Both the position numbers and the translations under genes were made by a program. 42,917 bases of DNA from assembly GCA_016875195.1 (NCBI GenBank), contig VGRY01000033.1, positions 1-42,917 of the forward strand. Direction: 5' to 3'. Source of the DNA: Deltaproteobacteria bacterium (lineage in GTDB: Bacteria > Desulfobacterota > BSN033 > UBA1163). The notes beneath the pieces were generated by a model that was not told where the DNA came from, did no database searches, and saw nothing but the letters and a program-made list of their open reading frames with translations. Positions 8,334 through 16,467 of the stretch are shown in pieces (positions within the stretch are counted from its first letter, which is position 1; each line of letters opens with the position of its first letter).

Positions 8334-8445
8334 ATGGGGAACCGGCAATGCAAAACGCAAATGGGAAATTCCAGAGTTGGTATGACTTTCTTTTCATTTT
8401 TGCATTTTTCATTTTTCACTTTACAATTTTCAATGAGGTGTAGAA

Positions 8446-9867
8446 ATGTCTCCGACCCTTCGCCAGCAGGTTCTTCGTAACATACCGAGTGTGGACGAAA
8501 TCCTTTCTAAACAGGAGATGTCCGATCTCTTGAAGATCCATCCCCGCACCGTGGTGGTGGAAGCCATCCGCAGGGGGCTGGGGCGGTTGCGCGAAGAGAT
8601 CCTGAACCAGAACGACCTCTCCACTCTGGATGAAACCCTTTTTTCATATCAGAATCTTCTCCCTCTCTTTCAGAAAGAGATCAATCTTCAGGTGCAGCCC
8701 CGACTTCGCCGGGTCATCAATGCCACAGGAATCGTGATCCACACCAATCTGGGAAGAGCGCCCCTTCATCCCCTCGCACTGAAACAAATCGTTGAAGTGG
8801 CGAAGGCCTATTCCAATCTCGAATATGATCTCGCACGGGGTGAACGCGGGGATCGGTACGCTCATGTCGAGGAGATCCTCTGCCACCTCTCTGGTGCAGA
8901 ATCGGCCCTCGTCGTCAATAACAACGCTGCAGCAGTTCTCCTCTGTCTCAATACCCTCGCAGAGGAAAGAGAGGTGATCATTTCAAGGGGAGAGCTGGTT
9001 GAGATCGGAGGAGCCTTCCGGATCCCGGATGTGATGAAACGAAGCGGTGCTACTCTGAAAGAGGTTGGCACAACCAACCGGACCCATCTCAATGACTATC
9101 AGAGGGCCATCGGTTCTGAAAGCGCCCTGCTCCTCAAGGTCCATACCAGCAATTTCAGGGTGATGGGCTTTACTTCGGAAGTCCCCCTCGACGAACTGGT
9201 TGAACTTGGAAGAAAACACCATCTCCCTGTGATGGAGGATCTCGGAAGCGGCTGTTTCATTGACCTTGTCCATTATGGATTGGAAAAAGAGCCCACCGTT
9301 CAAGAGGCCATCCGGACTGGAGTCGATCTGATCACGATCAGTGGCGATAAACTTTTAGGCGGACCCCAGGCTGGAATCATTCTGGGAAAGAAAAAGTTTC
9401 TTGACTTAACGAAAGCCAACCCGCTGACACGGGCGCTCCGCATTGATAAGCTAACCCTGGCAGCGCTTGAATCGACGCTTCTTCTCTATATGGATGAGAA
9501 GAGGGCGATGGCAGAGATACCAGCCCTGCAGATGCTCGGGCTGAACATGAGAAAGTTGAAGGGCAGGGCAAAACGTCTTTTGAAACGGCTCCAGAAGAAA
9601 GTAGGAAATAAATTGCAAATGACAATAAAAGAGGACGTCTCTCAGGTGGGTGGAGGAGCCCTGCCCCTTCAGAAACTACCGACCATCGTCCTTTCCATAA
9701 AATCGCCCGGGGTTTCTCTCAACAGCCTTGAAAAGAAATTAAGAGAGATTGACCCGCCCATCATTTCGCGGATCAGCAAAGAGGAGTTGGTCTTCGATAT
9801 GAGGACCATCTTCGACGAAGAAATCCCACTTTTGGCCGGAGGGATTGAAAAGGTATTAAGTCAATGA
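8446..9867 (+). CDS. selA: L-seryl-tRNA(Sec) selenium transferase
   Basis: SelA is a PLP enzyme that converts seryl-tRNA(Sec) to selenocysteinyl-tRNA(Sec) with selenophosphate. The 473-residue length matches the E. coli enzyme (463). Landmarks: an N-terminal helical domain (LRQQVLRNIPSVDEILS), the RVINATGIVIHTNLGRAPL block at about residues 86-104, and the PLP-lysine motif SGDKLLGGPQAGII at about residue 300. The C-terminal substrate region contains QVGGGALP. Start ATG 8446 is preceded by GAGGTG. The tRNA substrate gene (selC) is at 12070 and a candidate selenoprotein at 5089; selB and selD are not in the window. The next gene begins 7 bp downstream, so they probably share a transcript. Confidence 0.97.
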   Translation: MSPTLRQQVLRNIPSVDEILSKQEMSDLLKIHPRTVVVEAIRRGLGRLREEILNQNDLSTLDETLFSYQNLLPLFQKEINLQVQPRLRRVINATGIVIHTNLGRAPLHPLALKQIVEVAKAYSNLEYDLARGERGDRYAHVEEILCHLSGAESALVVNNNAAAVLLCLNTLAEEREVIISRGELVEIGGAFRIPDVMKRSGATLKEVGTTNRTHLNDYQRAIGSESALLLKVHTSNFRVMGFTSEVPLDELVELGRKHHLPVMEDLGSGCFIDLVHYGLEKEPTVQEAIRTGVDLITISGDKLLGGPQAGIILGKKKFLDLTKANPLTRALRIDKLTLAALESTLLLYMDEKRAMAEIPALQMLGLNMRKLKGRAKRLLKRLQKKVGNKLQMTIKEDVSQVGGGALPLQKLPTIVLSIKSPGVSLNSLEKKLREIDPPIISRISKEELVFDMRTIFDEEIPLLAGGIEKVLSQ

Positions 9868-9874
9868 ATGAAAA

Positions 9875-10894
9875 ATGATCGACTCAAAATTCCAAACTCC
9901 AAATCCCAAATCCCAAATAAATTCCAATCACCAATATTTAAACAAAGAGGGGAAATCTTTTTCGATCTCTGTAACAGTAAAGGACCAGGGTCGGCGAATC
10001 GATCAACTTCTATCCGAAACCGATCTCAACCTTTCCCGGTCTCAGGCAAAGCATCTCATCGAACAGAACCATATCCTCCTCAATGAGAAAACAGTCAAGC
10101 CTGGCGCTCGATTGAAATCCGGAGATATCATTTCAGGAATCGTGCCTGCGCCCCAACCCCTCTCTTTAATCCCCGAATCCCTTTCCCTTAGCGTACTCTA
10201 TGAAGACGCTTCGATCATTGTCATTGATAAACCGCCCGGAATGGTCGTTCATCCTGCGCCCGGAAACCCTTCAGGCACGCTGGTCAATGCACTGCTCTAT
10301 CACTGTAAAGACCTCTCAGGAATCAATGGCGCCCTGAGGCCAGGGATCGTTCACCGTCTCGACAAGGAGACCTCGGGCGTTATGGTCGTTGCCAAAGATA
10401 ACGAGGCTTATCATCAACTGATCAAGCAGTTTAAAAATCGGAAGGTGGAGAAGGTTTATCTGGCAATCACCTATGGAAATATGAAACAGAACGAAGGCCT
10501 GATCGATGCTCCCATTGGAAGGCATCCTGATCAGAGAAAAAAGATGTCTATCCGAACGACTCGTGGGAGGATCGCCCTGACTCAATGGAAAGTCCTGGAG
10601 AGATTTGGCCCTTTCACTTTTCTGGAGATACATCCGAAAACTGGCCGGACCCATCAGATACGTGTTCATCTCTCTGCCATGGGACATCCTCTGTTAGGAG
10701 ATCCTCTCTATGGGAGGAAAGCGGCCCTACAGGACCAAAAATTGAGGGAATGTATAAAGAGGATGAATCGCCAGGCCCTTCATGCTCTTCAATTGCAATT
10801 TAATCATCCCTTTACTGGAGAAAGGGTTCAGTTCATTGCACCCATCCCCCAGGATATGAAAGAAACATTAGACTGTTTACGGTCAATAACATGA
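9875..10894 (+). CDS. rluD: RluA/RluD-family 23S rRNA pseudouridine synthase
   Basis: Isomerises uridine to pseudouridine in rRNA. An N-terminal S4 RNA-binding domain (RRIDQLLSE through LKSGDII, about residues 41-95) is followed by the catalytic domain with HRLDKETSG, whose Asp is the nucleophile, and GRTHQIRVH. The 339-residue length fits RluD. The first 25 or so residues (MIDSKFQTPNPKSQINS onward) are unlike any S4 domain and come from a CCAAATCCC repeat lying across the 5' end. No later ATG exists before the S4 domain, so ATG 9875 or an unusual start is used. It is seven bases after selA and overlaps pgeF by ATGA. Whether the target is that of RluD or of another RluA member is not certain. 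Confidence 0.87.
   Translation: MIDSKFQTPNPKSQINSNHQYLNKEGKSFSISVTVKDQGRRIDQLLSETDLNLSRSQAKHLIEQNHILLNEKTVKPGARLKSGDIISGIVPAPQPLSLIPESLSLSVLYEDASIIVIDKPPGMVVHPAPGNPSGTLVNALLYHCKDLSGINGALRPGIVHRLDKETSGVMVVAKDNEAYHQLIKQFKNRKVEKVYLAITYGNMKQNEGLIDAPIGRHPDQRKKMSIRTTRGRIALTQWKVLERFGPFTFLEIHPKTGRTHQIRVHLSAMGHPLLGDPLYGRKAALQDQKLRECIKRMNRQALHALQLQFNHPFTGERVQFIAPIPQDMKETLDCLRSIT
9880..9945. repeat. CCAAATCCC-type dispersed repeat within the rluD 5' end
   Basis: ATTCCAAACTCCAAATCCCA and further CAAAT/TTCCAATC words form a low-complexity stretch. It is related to one side of the palindromic repeats at 22600-22800 and 34815-34960. It is translated as the odd N-terminus of the pseudouridine synthase. Confidence 0.6.
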
Positions 10895-11679
10895 ACGTCC
10901 TTAATCGAACCCATCAGAAATCAAAAAATGGCATCCCCTATTTTGAAAATCCGGAGATAGAAAAATTGGGATGGGTCATTCATGGTTTTCTCACACGCCA
11001 GGGAGGAGTAAGCCTGCCTCCTTATGACTCACTCAATGTGAGCTTTAGCAATGGAGATCAAAAGGGCAATGTTTTTCTCAACAGAGGCCGAATCACATCT
11101 GCCTTCGGATTTGAACCGAATCAACTGGTTCTGCTTAAACAGATGCAACTCGATGGCATTCTCATCCTGAAAGACCCGGTGGACCAAAATCCGGATCCTT
11201 TAAAATATGATGCCATGATCACAAATATCCCACGCCACTTCCTGGGAATTCAAACCGCAGATTGCATTCCCATCTTTATGGTGGATCAAAGGAAAAGGCT
11301 CATCACTGCCATCCATGCCGGAAGACAGGGAACCGCCCTCGGCATCACAAAAAAAGCTCTAACGAAGATGAAAGAATGGGGTTGCTCGGAAGATGACCTC
11401 CTGATCACTCTGGGCCCTTCCATCGGTCCTTGCTGTTACGAGATTGATGAAAAGGTATTTCTAAAAGAGTGGGAACCTTTCTCCATTCACAAAGGAATGG
11501 GAAAGTGGATGCTGGACCTCGCAAGAATCAACATAGCCCAACTGAAAGAGGTAGGAGTTAAAGAAGGACAGATCTTCCAGGTCGATCTCTGTACCCGTTG
11601 TCACAGGGACCTGTTCTTTTCTTACAGGGGAGAAGCTCAAACCGGCAGACAACTGTCGTTTATTGGAATCCTTAAGTAG
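10891..11679 (+). CDS. pgeF: PgeF/YfiH family multicopper-like oxidase (laccase domain protein)
   Basis: Family long annotated as polyphenol oxidase; the E. coli member has been linked to peptidoglycan editing, removing mis-incorporated L-Ser from UDP-MurNAc. Conserved blocks: HGFLTRQGGVS near residue 30, YDSLNVSF, the metal-site QTADCIPIF and TAIHAGRQGTA with its His, and LGPSIGPCCYEI with two Cys. The C-terminal CTRCHRDLFFSYRGE is typical. At 262 residues it is of normal length. The ATG overlaps the rluD stop (ATGA), so translation is coupled; rluD-pgeF pairs are common in bacteria. Confidence 0.92.
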   Translation: MNVLNRTHQKSKNGIPYFENPEIEKLGWVIHGFLTRQGGVSLPPYDSLNVSFSNGDQKGNVFLNRGRITSAFGFEPNQLVLLKQMQLDGILILKDPVDQNPDPLKYDAMITNIPRHFLGIQTADCIPIFMVDQRKRLITAIHAGRQGTALGITKKALTKMKEWGCSEDDLLITLGPSIGPCCYEIDEKVFLKEWEPFSIHKGMGKWMLDLARINIAQLKEVGVKEGQIFQVDLCTRCHRDLFFSYRGEAQTGRQLSFIGILK

Positions 11680-11692
11680 ACAATATTGAATA

Positions 11693-11751
11693 GAGGTTAA
11701 GGTTAAGGCTCAGGTCAAGAAAAATCTCAACCTCAACCTTAACCTAAACCT
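11693..11751. repeat. GGTTAAGG / CCTTAACC inverted repeat
   Basis: GAGGTTAAGGTTAAGG on the left and AACCTCAACCTTAACCTAAA on the right can form a long imperfect hairpin between pgeF and yggU. There is no T-run, so it is more likely a dispersed repeat than a terminator. Confidence 0.6.
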
Positions 11752-11766
11752 AATTCATCAAGGGAA

Positions 11767-12051
11767 ATGGAAAACATCATCTTAAAAGTTTATCTCCAAC
11801 CCAAGTCCTCCAAAAACGAAATTGTGAGTCCCTACCGTGATGGAATCAAAGTAAAGGTAACTGCTCCACCCATCGAGGGAAAAGCAAATGATGCCCTCAT
11901 CCGATTCTTAGCAAAAGAGTTTCGAATTTCTCCATCCTGCATTGAAATTACAAAGGGCCACCGCTCCCGCGAGAAAACACTAAACATTTCAACCAGTAAG
12001 AGCTTGACAGATATCCTGAATCCTTCTAAACACCTTGACTTTAAAGGGTAA
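11767..12051 (+). CDS. YggU/DUF167 family protein
   Basis: Small 94-residue protein of the conserved DUF167 (YggU/TIGR00251) family, of unknown function. The signature is VYLQPKSSKNEIV near the start, then IKVKVTAPPIEGKANDALIRFLAKEF and ITKGHRSREKTLNI. It has no signal peptide, so it is cytoplasmic. AAGGGAAATGG around the ATG provides the ribosome binding site. It follows pgeF after a hairpin repeat and sits just before tRNA-Sec. Confidence 0.88.
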   Translation: MENIILKVYLQPKSSKNEIVSPYRDGIKVKVTAPPIEGKANDALIRFLAKEFRISPSCIEITKGHRSREKTLNISTSKSLTDILNPSKHLDFKG

Positions 12052-12069
12052 ATCGATTAATCTAAAAAC

Positions 12070-12164
12070 GGAAGTGGACAGGTTCTGGTGGGCCTCCTGG
12101 ACTTCAAATCCAGTGGCGGGCTTAAGAGGTCCGCGGTGGGTTCGATTCCCATGCACTTCCGCCA
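12070..12164 (+). tRNA. selC: tRNA-Sec (anticodon TCA)
   Basis: The acceptor arm GGAAGTG (12070-12076) pairs with CACTTCC (12154-12160), followed by G and an encoded CCA end. The anticodon stem CTGGA/TCCAG holds the loop CTTCAAA with anticodon TCA at 12104-12106. A long variable arm (GGCGGGCTT...GGTCCGC) and the T-arm GTGGG-TTCGATT-CCCAT complete a 95-nt molecule. The size, TCA anticodon and long variable arm identify the selenocysteine tRNA that is charged by SerRS and converted by SelA. It stands alone between yggU and tatA. Confidence 0.96.
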
Positions 12165-12235
12165 TTACATAAGGCCGAGTGCATGGAGCATAGAGTAAAG
12201 CGTTCAGTTTTTAACAGTATAAAAAGGAGAATAAT

Positions 12236-12427
12236 ATGTTTGGAATAGGAATGCCGGAGTTATTGATCATCCTGGTCATCATTCTGGTCATTTTTGGAGC
12301 CGGGAAACTTCCTCAGATCGGTGAAGGGCTTGGAAAAGGAATCCGAAATTTCAAAAAGGCGACCAAAGACCGGGACGAAATTGATGTCACTCCAAAGAAA
12401 TCCGAAGAAATTTCAGAAAAGAAATAA
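12236..12427 (+). CDS. tatA: Sec-independent (twin-arginine) translocase protein TatA/E
   Basis: 63 residues: an N-terminal hydrophobic helix ([19 protein letters not shown]), the conserved [23 protein letters not shown] hinge and amphipathic helix, and a charged tail. TatA forms the pore of the system that exports folded, cofactor-bearing proteins such as formate dehydrogenase subunits. AAGGAG at 12224-12229 is a good ribosome binding site. tatC is not in the window. Confidence 0.94.
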   Translation: MFGIGMPELLIILVIILVIFGAGKLPQIGEGLGKGIRNFKKATKDRDEIDVTPKKSEEISEKK

Positions 12428-12456
12428 GAATCCGAAGCCTTCTCACGCCACCCAGA

Positions 12457-12942
12457 ATGGGACATATCGTTTATATCGGATTCGGCTCGAACCTCGGTGA
12501 TAAGATCGCCTATTGCGAAAAAGCTATCGCCGAAATCCTCGATTTAGATAGCCACAAACTTCTGGCCAAATCCTCATTCTACAAAACGCAGCCAGTCGGT
12601 TACCGAGCGCAGGACTGGTTTGTCAATGGTGTTATTAAACTTGAAAGTGATTTGGAACCCCAGGATCTCCTTCGGGCATTAAAGGAGGTCGAATCAAGAT
12701 TGGGCAGAACAGAAACTTTTCAATGGGGGCCTCGAGAGATTGATCTCGACCTTCTTCTCTATGGCGACAGGGTCATCCAAACGGACCAGCTCCAGATTCC
12801 CCACCCTCGCCTACAGGAAAGGCGGTTTGTCCTTATCCCTCTTAATGAGATTGACCCGGACCTCATCCACCCTGTCCTTAAAAAAAGCATCCAGGAACTC
12901 CTGAAAGAGATCAAAGAAAATCAGGGAGTGGAAAGGCTGTAA
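12457..12942 (+). CDS. folK: HPPK, 2-amino-4-hydroxy-6-hydroxymethyldihydropteridine pyrophosphokinase
   Basis: Transfers pyrophosphate from ATP to hydroxymethyldihydropterin in folate synthesis. The 161-residue protein shows YIGFGSNLGDK at the start, the pterin-binding YKTQPVGYRAQDWFVNGV, the RxxxxxWGPREIDLDLLLYG block with the Mg-binding Asp pair, and IPHPRLQERRFVLIPL. There is no clear Shine-Dalgarno sequence before ATG 12457, which is 29 bp past tatA, so translation may depend on coupling. Confidence 0.95.
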   Translation: MGHIVYIGFGSNLGDKIAYCEKAIAEILDLDSHKLLAKSSFYKTQPVGYRAQDWFVNGVIKLESDLEPQDLLRALKEVESRLGRTETFQWGPREIDLDLLLYGDRVIQTDQLQIPHPRLQERRFVLIPLNEIDPDLIHPVLKKSIQELLKEIKENQGVERL

Positions 12943-12949
12943 GCATAGC

Positions 12950-13210
12950 ATGACTCGTCTCATCTTCTTCGTCCTGCTCATCCTCGTCCTCTACTATCTT
13001 CTCCATTATCTCATCAAAGATATGCCTTCCTCAAAAAAGAAAGTGAAGGGAAAACCCGAATCTGAAGAGCTTGTTCAGGATCCCTATTGCCAGACCTATA
13101 TCCCGAAACAGACCGCTTTAAAGAAAAAGGTGGAAGGTCAGTTGCTATACTTCTGTTGCGACAAATGTTTTAAAAGTTATATCCAAGGAGATGTAAAAAA
13201 CAGCACTTAA
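12950..13210 (+). CDS. Small membrane-anchored YHS-like protein
   Basis: 86 residues: one N-terminal transmembrane helix (LIFFVLLILVLYYLLHYLI), a lysine-rich linker, then a YHS-like metal-binding module DPYCQTYIPKQTALKK...LYFCCDKCFKSYI with four Cys. Such proteins are thought to bind a metal on one face of the membrane, but no function is established. It begins 7 bp after folK, so it is probably in the same transcript. Confidence 0.7.
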   Translation: MTRLIFFVLLILVLYYLLHYLIKDMPSSKKKVKGKPESEELVQDPYCQTYIPKQTALKKKVEGQLLYFCCDKCFKSYIQGDVKNST

Positions 13211-13216
13211 TAAAGA

Positions 13217-13245
13217 TTGACAAATACAGAAAAGTTTTTTATTTT
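13217..13245 (+). promoter_or_regulatory. Sigma-70-like promoter of the OmpA-family gene
   Basis: TTGACA at 13217-13222, 17-bp spacer, TATTTT at 13240-13245, then a leader of about 40 nt. It overlaps only the first bases after the YHS gene. Confidence 0.6.
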
Positions 13246-13292
13246 ATCTCTTATAGAGATATTCTATCTCAAGATGTAGAAGGGGGCGCTTT

Positions 13293-14135
13293 ATGGACAA
13301 GAAAATGTCGACATCTTTGGGGATTATGGTTCTATTTCTTTTTCTGGGGACTTCTTGCACCACGCAGCACTTCGGAGTAACCTACAGGGCGATCATGGCC
13401 CCGTCGGAATTTGGTCAAACCGAAGCGGCTATTGCCCAGGCCGAGAAATCGCCGGGGGCAAAGTACTGTCCTGAAAAGATTGCAAAGGCCAAGGAGTTAG
13501 GGAAAAAGGCAATCGAGACATATTTGGCATGCAGAACTGGGGAAGCCATGATGATATTGGCGGAAGCCCGGAAACTGGCAAAAGAGGCCGAAAGTTGCCA
13601 AGCACCGCCATCTCCACCTGTTGTACCTGCACCACCCGCACCAAGGCCACCTGCTCCGGCTCCAGTACCACCGCCTACTCCGGCTCCACCGCCTCCACCA
13701 CCTCCACCTGCGCCACCTGCACCCACGCCTCCTGCACCACCGGCGCCACCTGCGCCCACACCAGCTCCTCCTCCACCTGCAGCCAGACCGGCTCCCATGC
13801 CTGTCTTCGATACAGTCTATTTCGATCCGAATAAAACCAATATCAGTCCTACGGCAGCCAGAGCACTGGACCAAAATGGCAAACTTCTGAAGGAGAACCC
13901 TCAGATCAAAGTCGAAATCGGAGGCCATACCGATCCAGCCGGTTCTGAAAAGGCAAACCAGGTGATTTCAGAAAAAAGGGCCCAGAGTGCAAAGAAGTAC
14001 CTCATGGATAAATTTAACATTGCAGAAAACCGCTTGATGGTTAAGGGTTATGGGGCCACCAAACCCATCGCTGATAACAGGACTGAAGAAGGCCGTTCCA
14101 AAAACAGAAGGGTCGAGATCAGAATCCTCCCATAA
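13293..14135 (+). CDS. OmpA-family lipoprotein with Pro/Ala-rich linker
   Basis: 280-residue envelope protein. A signal peptide ends in the lipobox LGTSC (about residue 22). Residues 45-100 form a helical segment rich in AKELGKKA-type heptads (DUF4398-like). A linker of about 60 residues made almost only of Pro and Ala follows, and the C-terminal OmpA domain spans about 170-280 (VYFDPNKTNISP, GHTDPAGSEKANQVISEKRA, GYGATKPIADNRTEEGRSKNRRVEI). The OmpA domain binds peptidoglycan, so the protein probably tethers the outer membrane to the wall, as Pal does. It has its own promoter and terminator. Confidence 0.9.
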   Translation: MDKKMSTSLGIMVLFLFLGTSCTTQHFGVTYRAIMAPSEFGQTEAAIAQAEKSPGAKYCPEKIAKAKELGKKAIETYLACRTGEAMMILAEARKLAKEAESCQAPPSPPVVPAPPAPRPPAPAPVPPPTPAPPPPPPPPAPPAPTPPAPPAPPAPTPAPPPPAARPAPMPVFDTVYFDPNKTNISPTAARALDQNGKLLKENPQIKVEIGGHTDPAGSEKANQVISEKRAQSAKKYLMDKFNIAENRLMVKGYGATKPIADNRTEEGRSKNRRVEIRILP

Positions 14136-14169
14136 ATCATTTCTTGAAAGATGACCTATCCGTTTTAAA

Positions 14170-14207
14170 GGTGGTGGGAAGAAATTCCCACCACCTCTTT
14201 TTATTTT
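14170..14207 (+). terminator. Rho-independent terminator after the OmpA-family gene
   Basis: Perfect 11-bp stem GGTGGTGGGAA (14170-14180) / TTCCCACCACC (14185-14195), loop GAAA, then TCTTTTTATTTT. Confidence 0.93.
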
Positions 14208-14219
14208 AAAAGGAGGAAA

Positions 14220-14873
14220 ATGATGAAATTCTTTATCGATACGGCGAATCCCGATGAGATCAGGAAGGGTTATGAAATGGGAGTAATCGATGGGGTCACC
14301 ACCAATCCCAGTTTAATTGCCAAAGAGAAGAGAGATTTTGATTCCCTGATTAAGGAAATCTGCGGGATCATCCACGATCTTCCAATCAGCCTTGAGGTCG
14401 TCGGATCAAAGGCCGAGGAGATGATTCAGGAGGCCCAGACACTCTCCAGGTTAGGGGATAACATTGTGGTTAAAATTCCAATGACCACTGAAGGGCTAAA
14501 GGCCATTAAGGCCCTTGTCTCTCGGGGAATAAAAACCAATACCACCCTGGTTTTTTCGCCCACGCAGGCACTGCTGGCAGCCAAGGCAGGTTCAACCTAT
14601 ATCAGCCCTTTCATCGGAAGACTGGACGATATCTCCCAAACCGGGATGGAGCTGATTGAACAGATCGTAACAATCTTTAACAATTATGATTTTGAGTCGG
14701 AGGTGATTGTTGCAAGCATCCGGCACCCCATTCATGTACTGGAAGCGGCTCTCATCGGCGCAGATATAGCAACTATTCCTTATAAGGTCATCGAACAGCT
14801 TTCGAAGCATCCTTTGACGGATATCGGGATTGAAAAGTTTCTCGAAGACTGGAAGAAAATTCCTAAGAATTGA
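14220..14873 (+). CDS. tal: Transaldolase / fructose-6-phosphate aldolase-like (TalC type)
   Basis: Small (217-residue) class I aldolase of the TalC/FSA group, which transfers dihydroxyacetone units in the pentose phosphate pathway. Signatures: [31 protein letters not shown], the Schiff-base lysine in [13 protein letters not shown] at about residue 83, [19 protein letters not shown] and [15 protein letters not shown] at 14211-14216 precedes two ATGs (14220, 14223); the second has the better spacing. A hairpin terminator follows at 14997. Transaldolase and F6P aldolase cannot be separated by eye. Confidence 0.92.
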   Translation: MMKFFIDTANPDEIRKGYEMGVIDGVTTNPSLIAKEKRDFDSLIKEICGIIHDLPISLEVVGSKAEEMIQEAQTLSRLGDNIVVKIPMTTEGLKAIKALVSRGIKTNTTLVFSPTQALLAAKAGSTYISPFIGRLDDISQTGMELIEQIVTIFNNYDFESEVIVASIRHPIHVLEAALIGADIATIPYKVIEQLSKHPLTDIGIEKFLEDWKKIPKN

Positions 14874-14996
14874 GCTAACACCAGCTACAACCTGGTGGAT
14901 TCACTACTGACCAAGGTCAGCTAAAGAAAAAATTTTAGCACAGAAATCCTCTCGAGGAAAATCTAAAATACCTGCACACCGTGTGCATACTAAAGT

Positions 14997-15020
14997 CTTC
15001 ACCCGAAGGTGAAGGTTTTT
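14997..15020 (+). terminator. Rho-independent terminator downstream of transaldolase
   Basis: CTTCACC (14997-15003), loop CGAA, GGTGAAG (15008-15014), then GTTTTT. A further palindrome, GCACACCGTGTGC, lies just upstream near 14974-14986. Confidence 0.8.
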
Positions 15021-15036
15021 CTCCCCGAGTGAGACA

Positions 15037-15063
15037 ATAAAAAAGCCCTCTGAAAGAGGGCTT
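15037..15063 (-). terminator. Rho-independent terminator of hsp20
   Basis: On the minus strand AAGCCCTCT-TTC-AGAGGGCTT forms a 9-bp stem (15043-15051 with 15055-15063), followed by TTTTTTATT. Confidence 0.9.
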
Positions 15064-15089
15064 CATGGACTATCAGATCAAGGTTGGTT

Positions 15090-15536
15090 TTAACTCGTTT
15101 CTACAGAGATCTGCTTGGGAATAATTTCCCTCCTTCTTGGAAGGATGATCTGGAGCACCCCGTCTTTATAGGAGGCTTTGATTTCTTCTTGATCAATGGC
15201 CCTGGGTAAGGCAAAAGTCCGGCGGAAGTTTCCGTACGGCCTTTCGATCTGAATATAATTTTCTTCAGGAGTCTCCTTAATAAACCGTCTCTCTCCCTGG
15301 ATAATCAGCGTATTTTCCTCCACTTGAATCTCGATCTCGCTCTGTTTCATCTCAGGTAAGTCAATCTTCAGAATGACTTCCTTCTCCCTCTCCACAATAT
15401 CAACAGGGGGTGACCAAACGCCCCGGGGCACTTCCTCTTTGAACATCCGGGAGAGGGTCTCATCGAAGAGCCGGGTCATCCGATCTTGCATCGCCATGAG
15501 ATCCCGGAAAGGTTCCCATTTCACATGATAGACCAT
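15090..15536 (-). CDS. Hsp20/alpha-crystallin family small heat-shock protein
   Basis: 148-residue ATP-independent chaperone that holds unfolding proteins. The N-terminal arm WEPFRDLMAMQDRMTRLFDE is typical. The alpha-crystallin domain runs from about residue 40 (VDIVEREKEVILKIDLPEM) to YKDGVLQIILPRR, which carries the conserved DGVL motif. A C-terminal Ile-x-Ile-like IPKQISVE follows. It is a single-gene unit with its own promoter (15567-15595) and terminator. Confidence 0.95.
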   Translation of the reverse strand: MVYHVKWEPFRDLMAMQDRMTRLFDETLSRMFKEEVPRGVWSPPVDIVEREKEVILKIDLPEMKQSEIEIQVEENTLIIQGERRFIKETPEENYIQIERPYGNFRRTFALPRAIDQEEIKASYKDGVLQIILPRRREIIPKQISVETS

Positions 15537-15566
15537 ATCTCCTCCCTCCCAAACAGCTTTAATTAA

Positions 15567-15595
15567 ACTATACTCCTTTCAAAAAAAAATTTCAA
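15567..15595 (-). promoter_or_regulatory. Sigma-70-like promoter of hsp20
   Basis: Minus strand: TTGAAA (15595-15590), 17-bp spacer with a run of nine T, then TATAGT (15572-15567). I see no CIRCE element (TTAGCACTC-N9-GAGTGCTAA) near it. Confidence 0.55.
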
Positions 15596-15720
15596 CCTTT
15601 CGACGATGTAGGGCGAGCATCTTTTCCAAGTGATAATAATGGCTGGGAATTTCAAATGATAAAGGGGAGAAAGGCGAGCCAGAGGCCTCTGGTCCGCCTT
15701 CCCCCCCTAGAATTCTGGAG

Positions 15721-16467
15721 TTAACTTCGGCAGGTATAACAGGTGTCGTAGAAATCTTTCGGAAGTTTCGCCTTTTCTCTAAACTTCTCTAATTGAAACC
15801 ATGGAGCAAAATAGTTACCACAAACCTTACACTGTTTCATCTTGAGTGTTCGTTTCCATCGGACGATTGTCCGCTCATCTCCTTCGTCTTTCATCCCCAC
15901 CACATTGACCGGACAGGCGACCACACACGCCCCGCAGGCAATGCAGTTCGTCGCCTCTCCAAAAGGAGGAACCATTTCCCTTCGATCTCCGCGGGAGGCG
16001 AATTGAATGGCGTGAGCTCCCACGACCTCATCACAAACACGTGCGCAGAGCCCGCAGAGAATGCAGTCTTTGTCACCCTTCTTGAACCGGACATCATAAA
16101 CTCCCATATCTGCAGCCATCTCCTGAAGCAGCTTATCTCCGGGGCACATCCCCAGAAGGAGTTCGATGATCATCCGCCGAGCCCGAAGCACATTTTCCGA
16201 TCTCGTAAAGACCTCAATCCCCTCCATGACCGGATGGTTGCATGAAGTGGTCATCCTGGTTCTCCCTTTTCGGGTCACCTCCACCAGGCAGAGCCGGCAT
16301 GCGCCATAGGGTTTCAGCGACTCATTGTAACAGAGATGGGGAATCTCAAACCCTGCATCAAGGGCCACCTCCAAAATATGAGCGCCCTCTTTTCCTTCAA
16401 CAGACTGACCATCAATCTTAAAAGGAACCATTCTACTCTCCTTTTTCAACTCGAGATCCGAAATCAT
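15721..16467 (-). CDS. NuoG/HoxU-like iron-sulfur subunit of a diaphorase
   Basis: 248-residue electron-transfer protein that resembles the N-terminal part of NuoG, or HoxU. A plant-type [2Fe-2S] ferredoxin domain (CYNESLKPYGACRLCLVEV, then TSCNHP) is followed by the His/Cys cluster region (GMCPGDK) and two [4Fe-4S] motifs, CILCGLCARVC and CIACGACVVACP. The last 40 residues add a CKVCG...CYTC module not found in ordinary HoxU. It is the last gene of the por-diaphorase operon and abuts the NuoF-like gene (stop and start share base 16467). It lacks the molybdopterin-like half of NuoG, so it serves as a wire to a partner enzyme. Confidence 0.88.
   Translation of the reverse strand: MISDLELKKESRMVPFKIDGQSVEGKEGAHILEVALDAGFEIPHLCYNESLKPYGACRLCLVEVTRKGRTRMTTSCNHPVMEGIEVFTRSENVLRARRMIIELLLGMCPGDKLLQEMAADMGVYDVRFKKGDKDCILCGLCARVCDEVVGAHAIQFASRGDRREMVPPFGEATNCIACGACVVACPVNVVGMKDEGDERTIVRWKRTLKMKQCKVCGNYFAPWFQLEKFREKAKLPKDFYDTCYTCRS

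Noticed and set aside
13415..13798. Gly/Ala-rich minus-strand frame and other frames across the OmpA linker
   Set aside because: They are shadows of the low-complexity Pro/Ala codons of the real gene.
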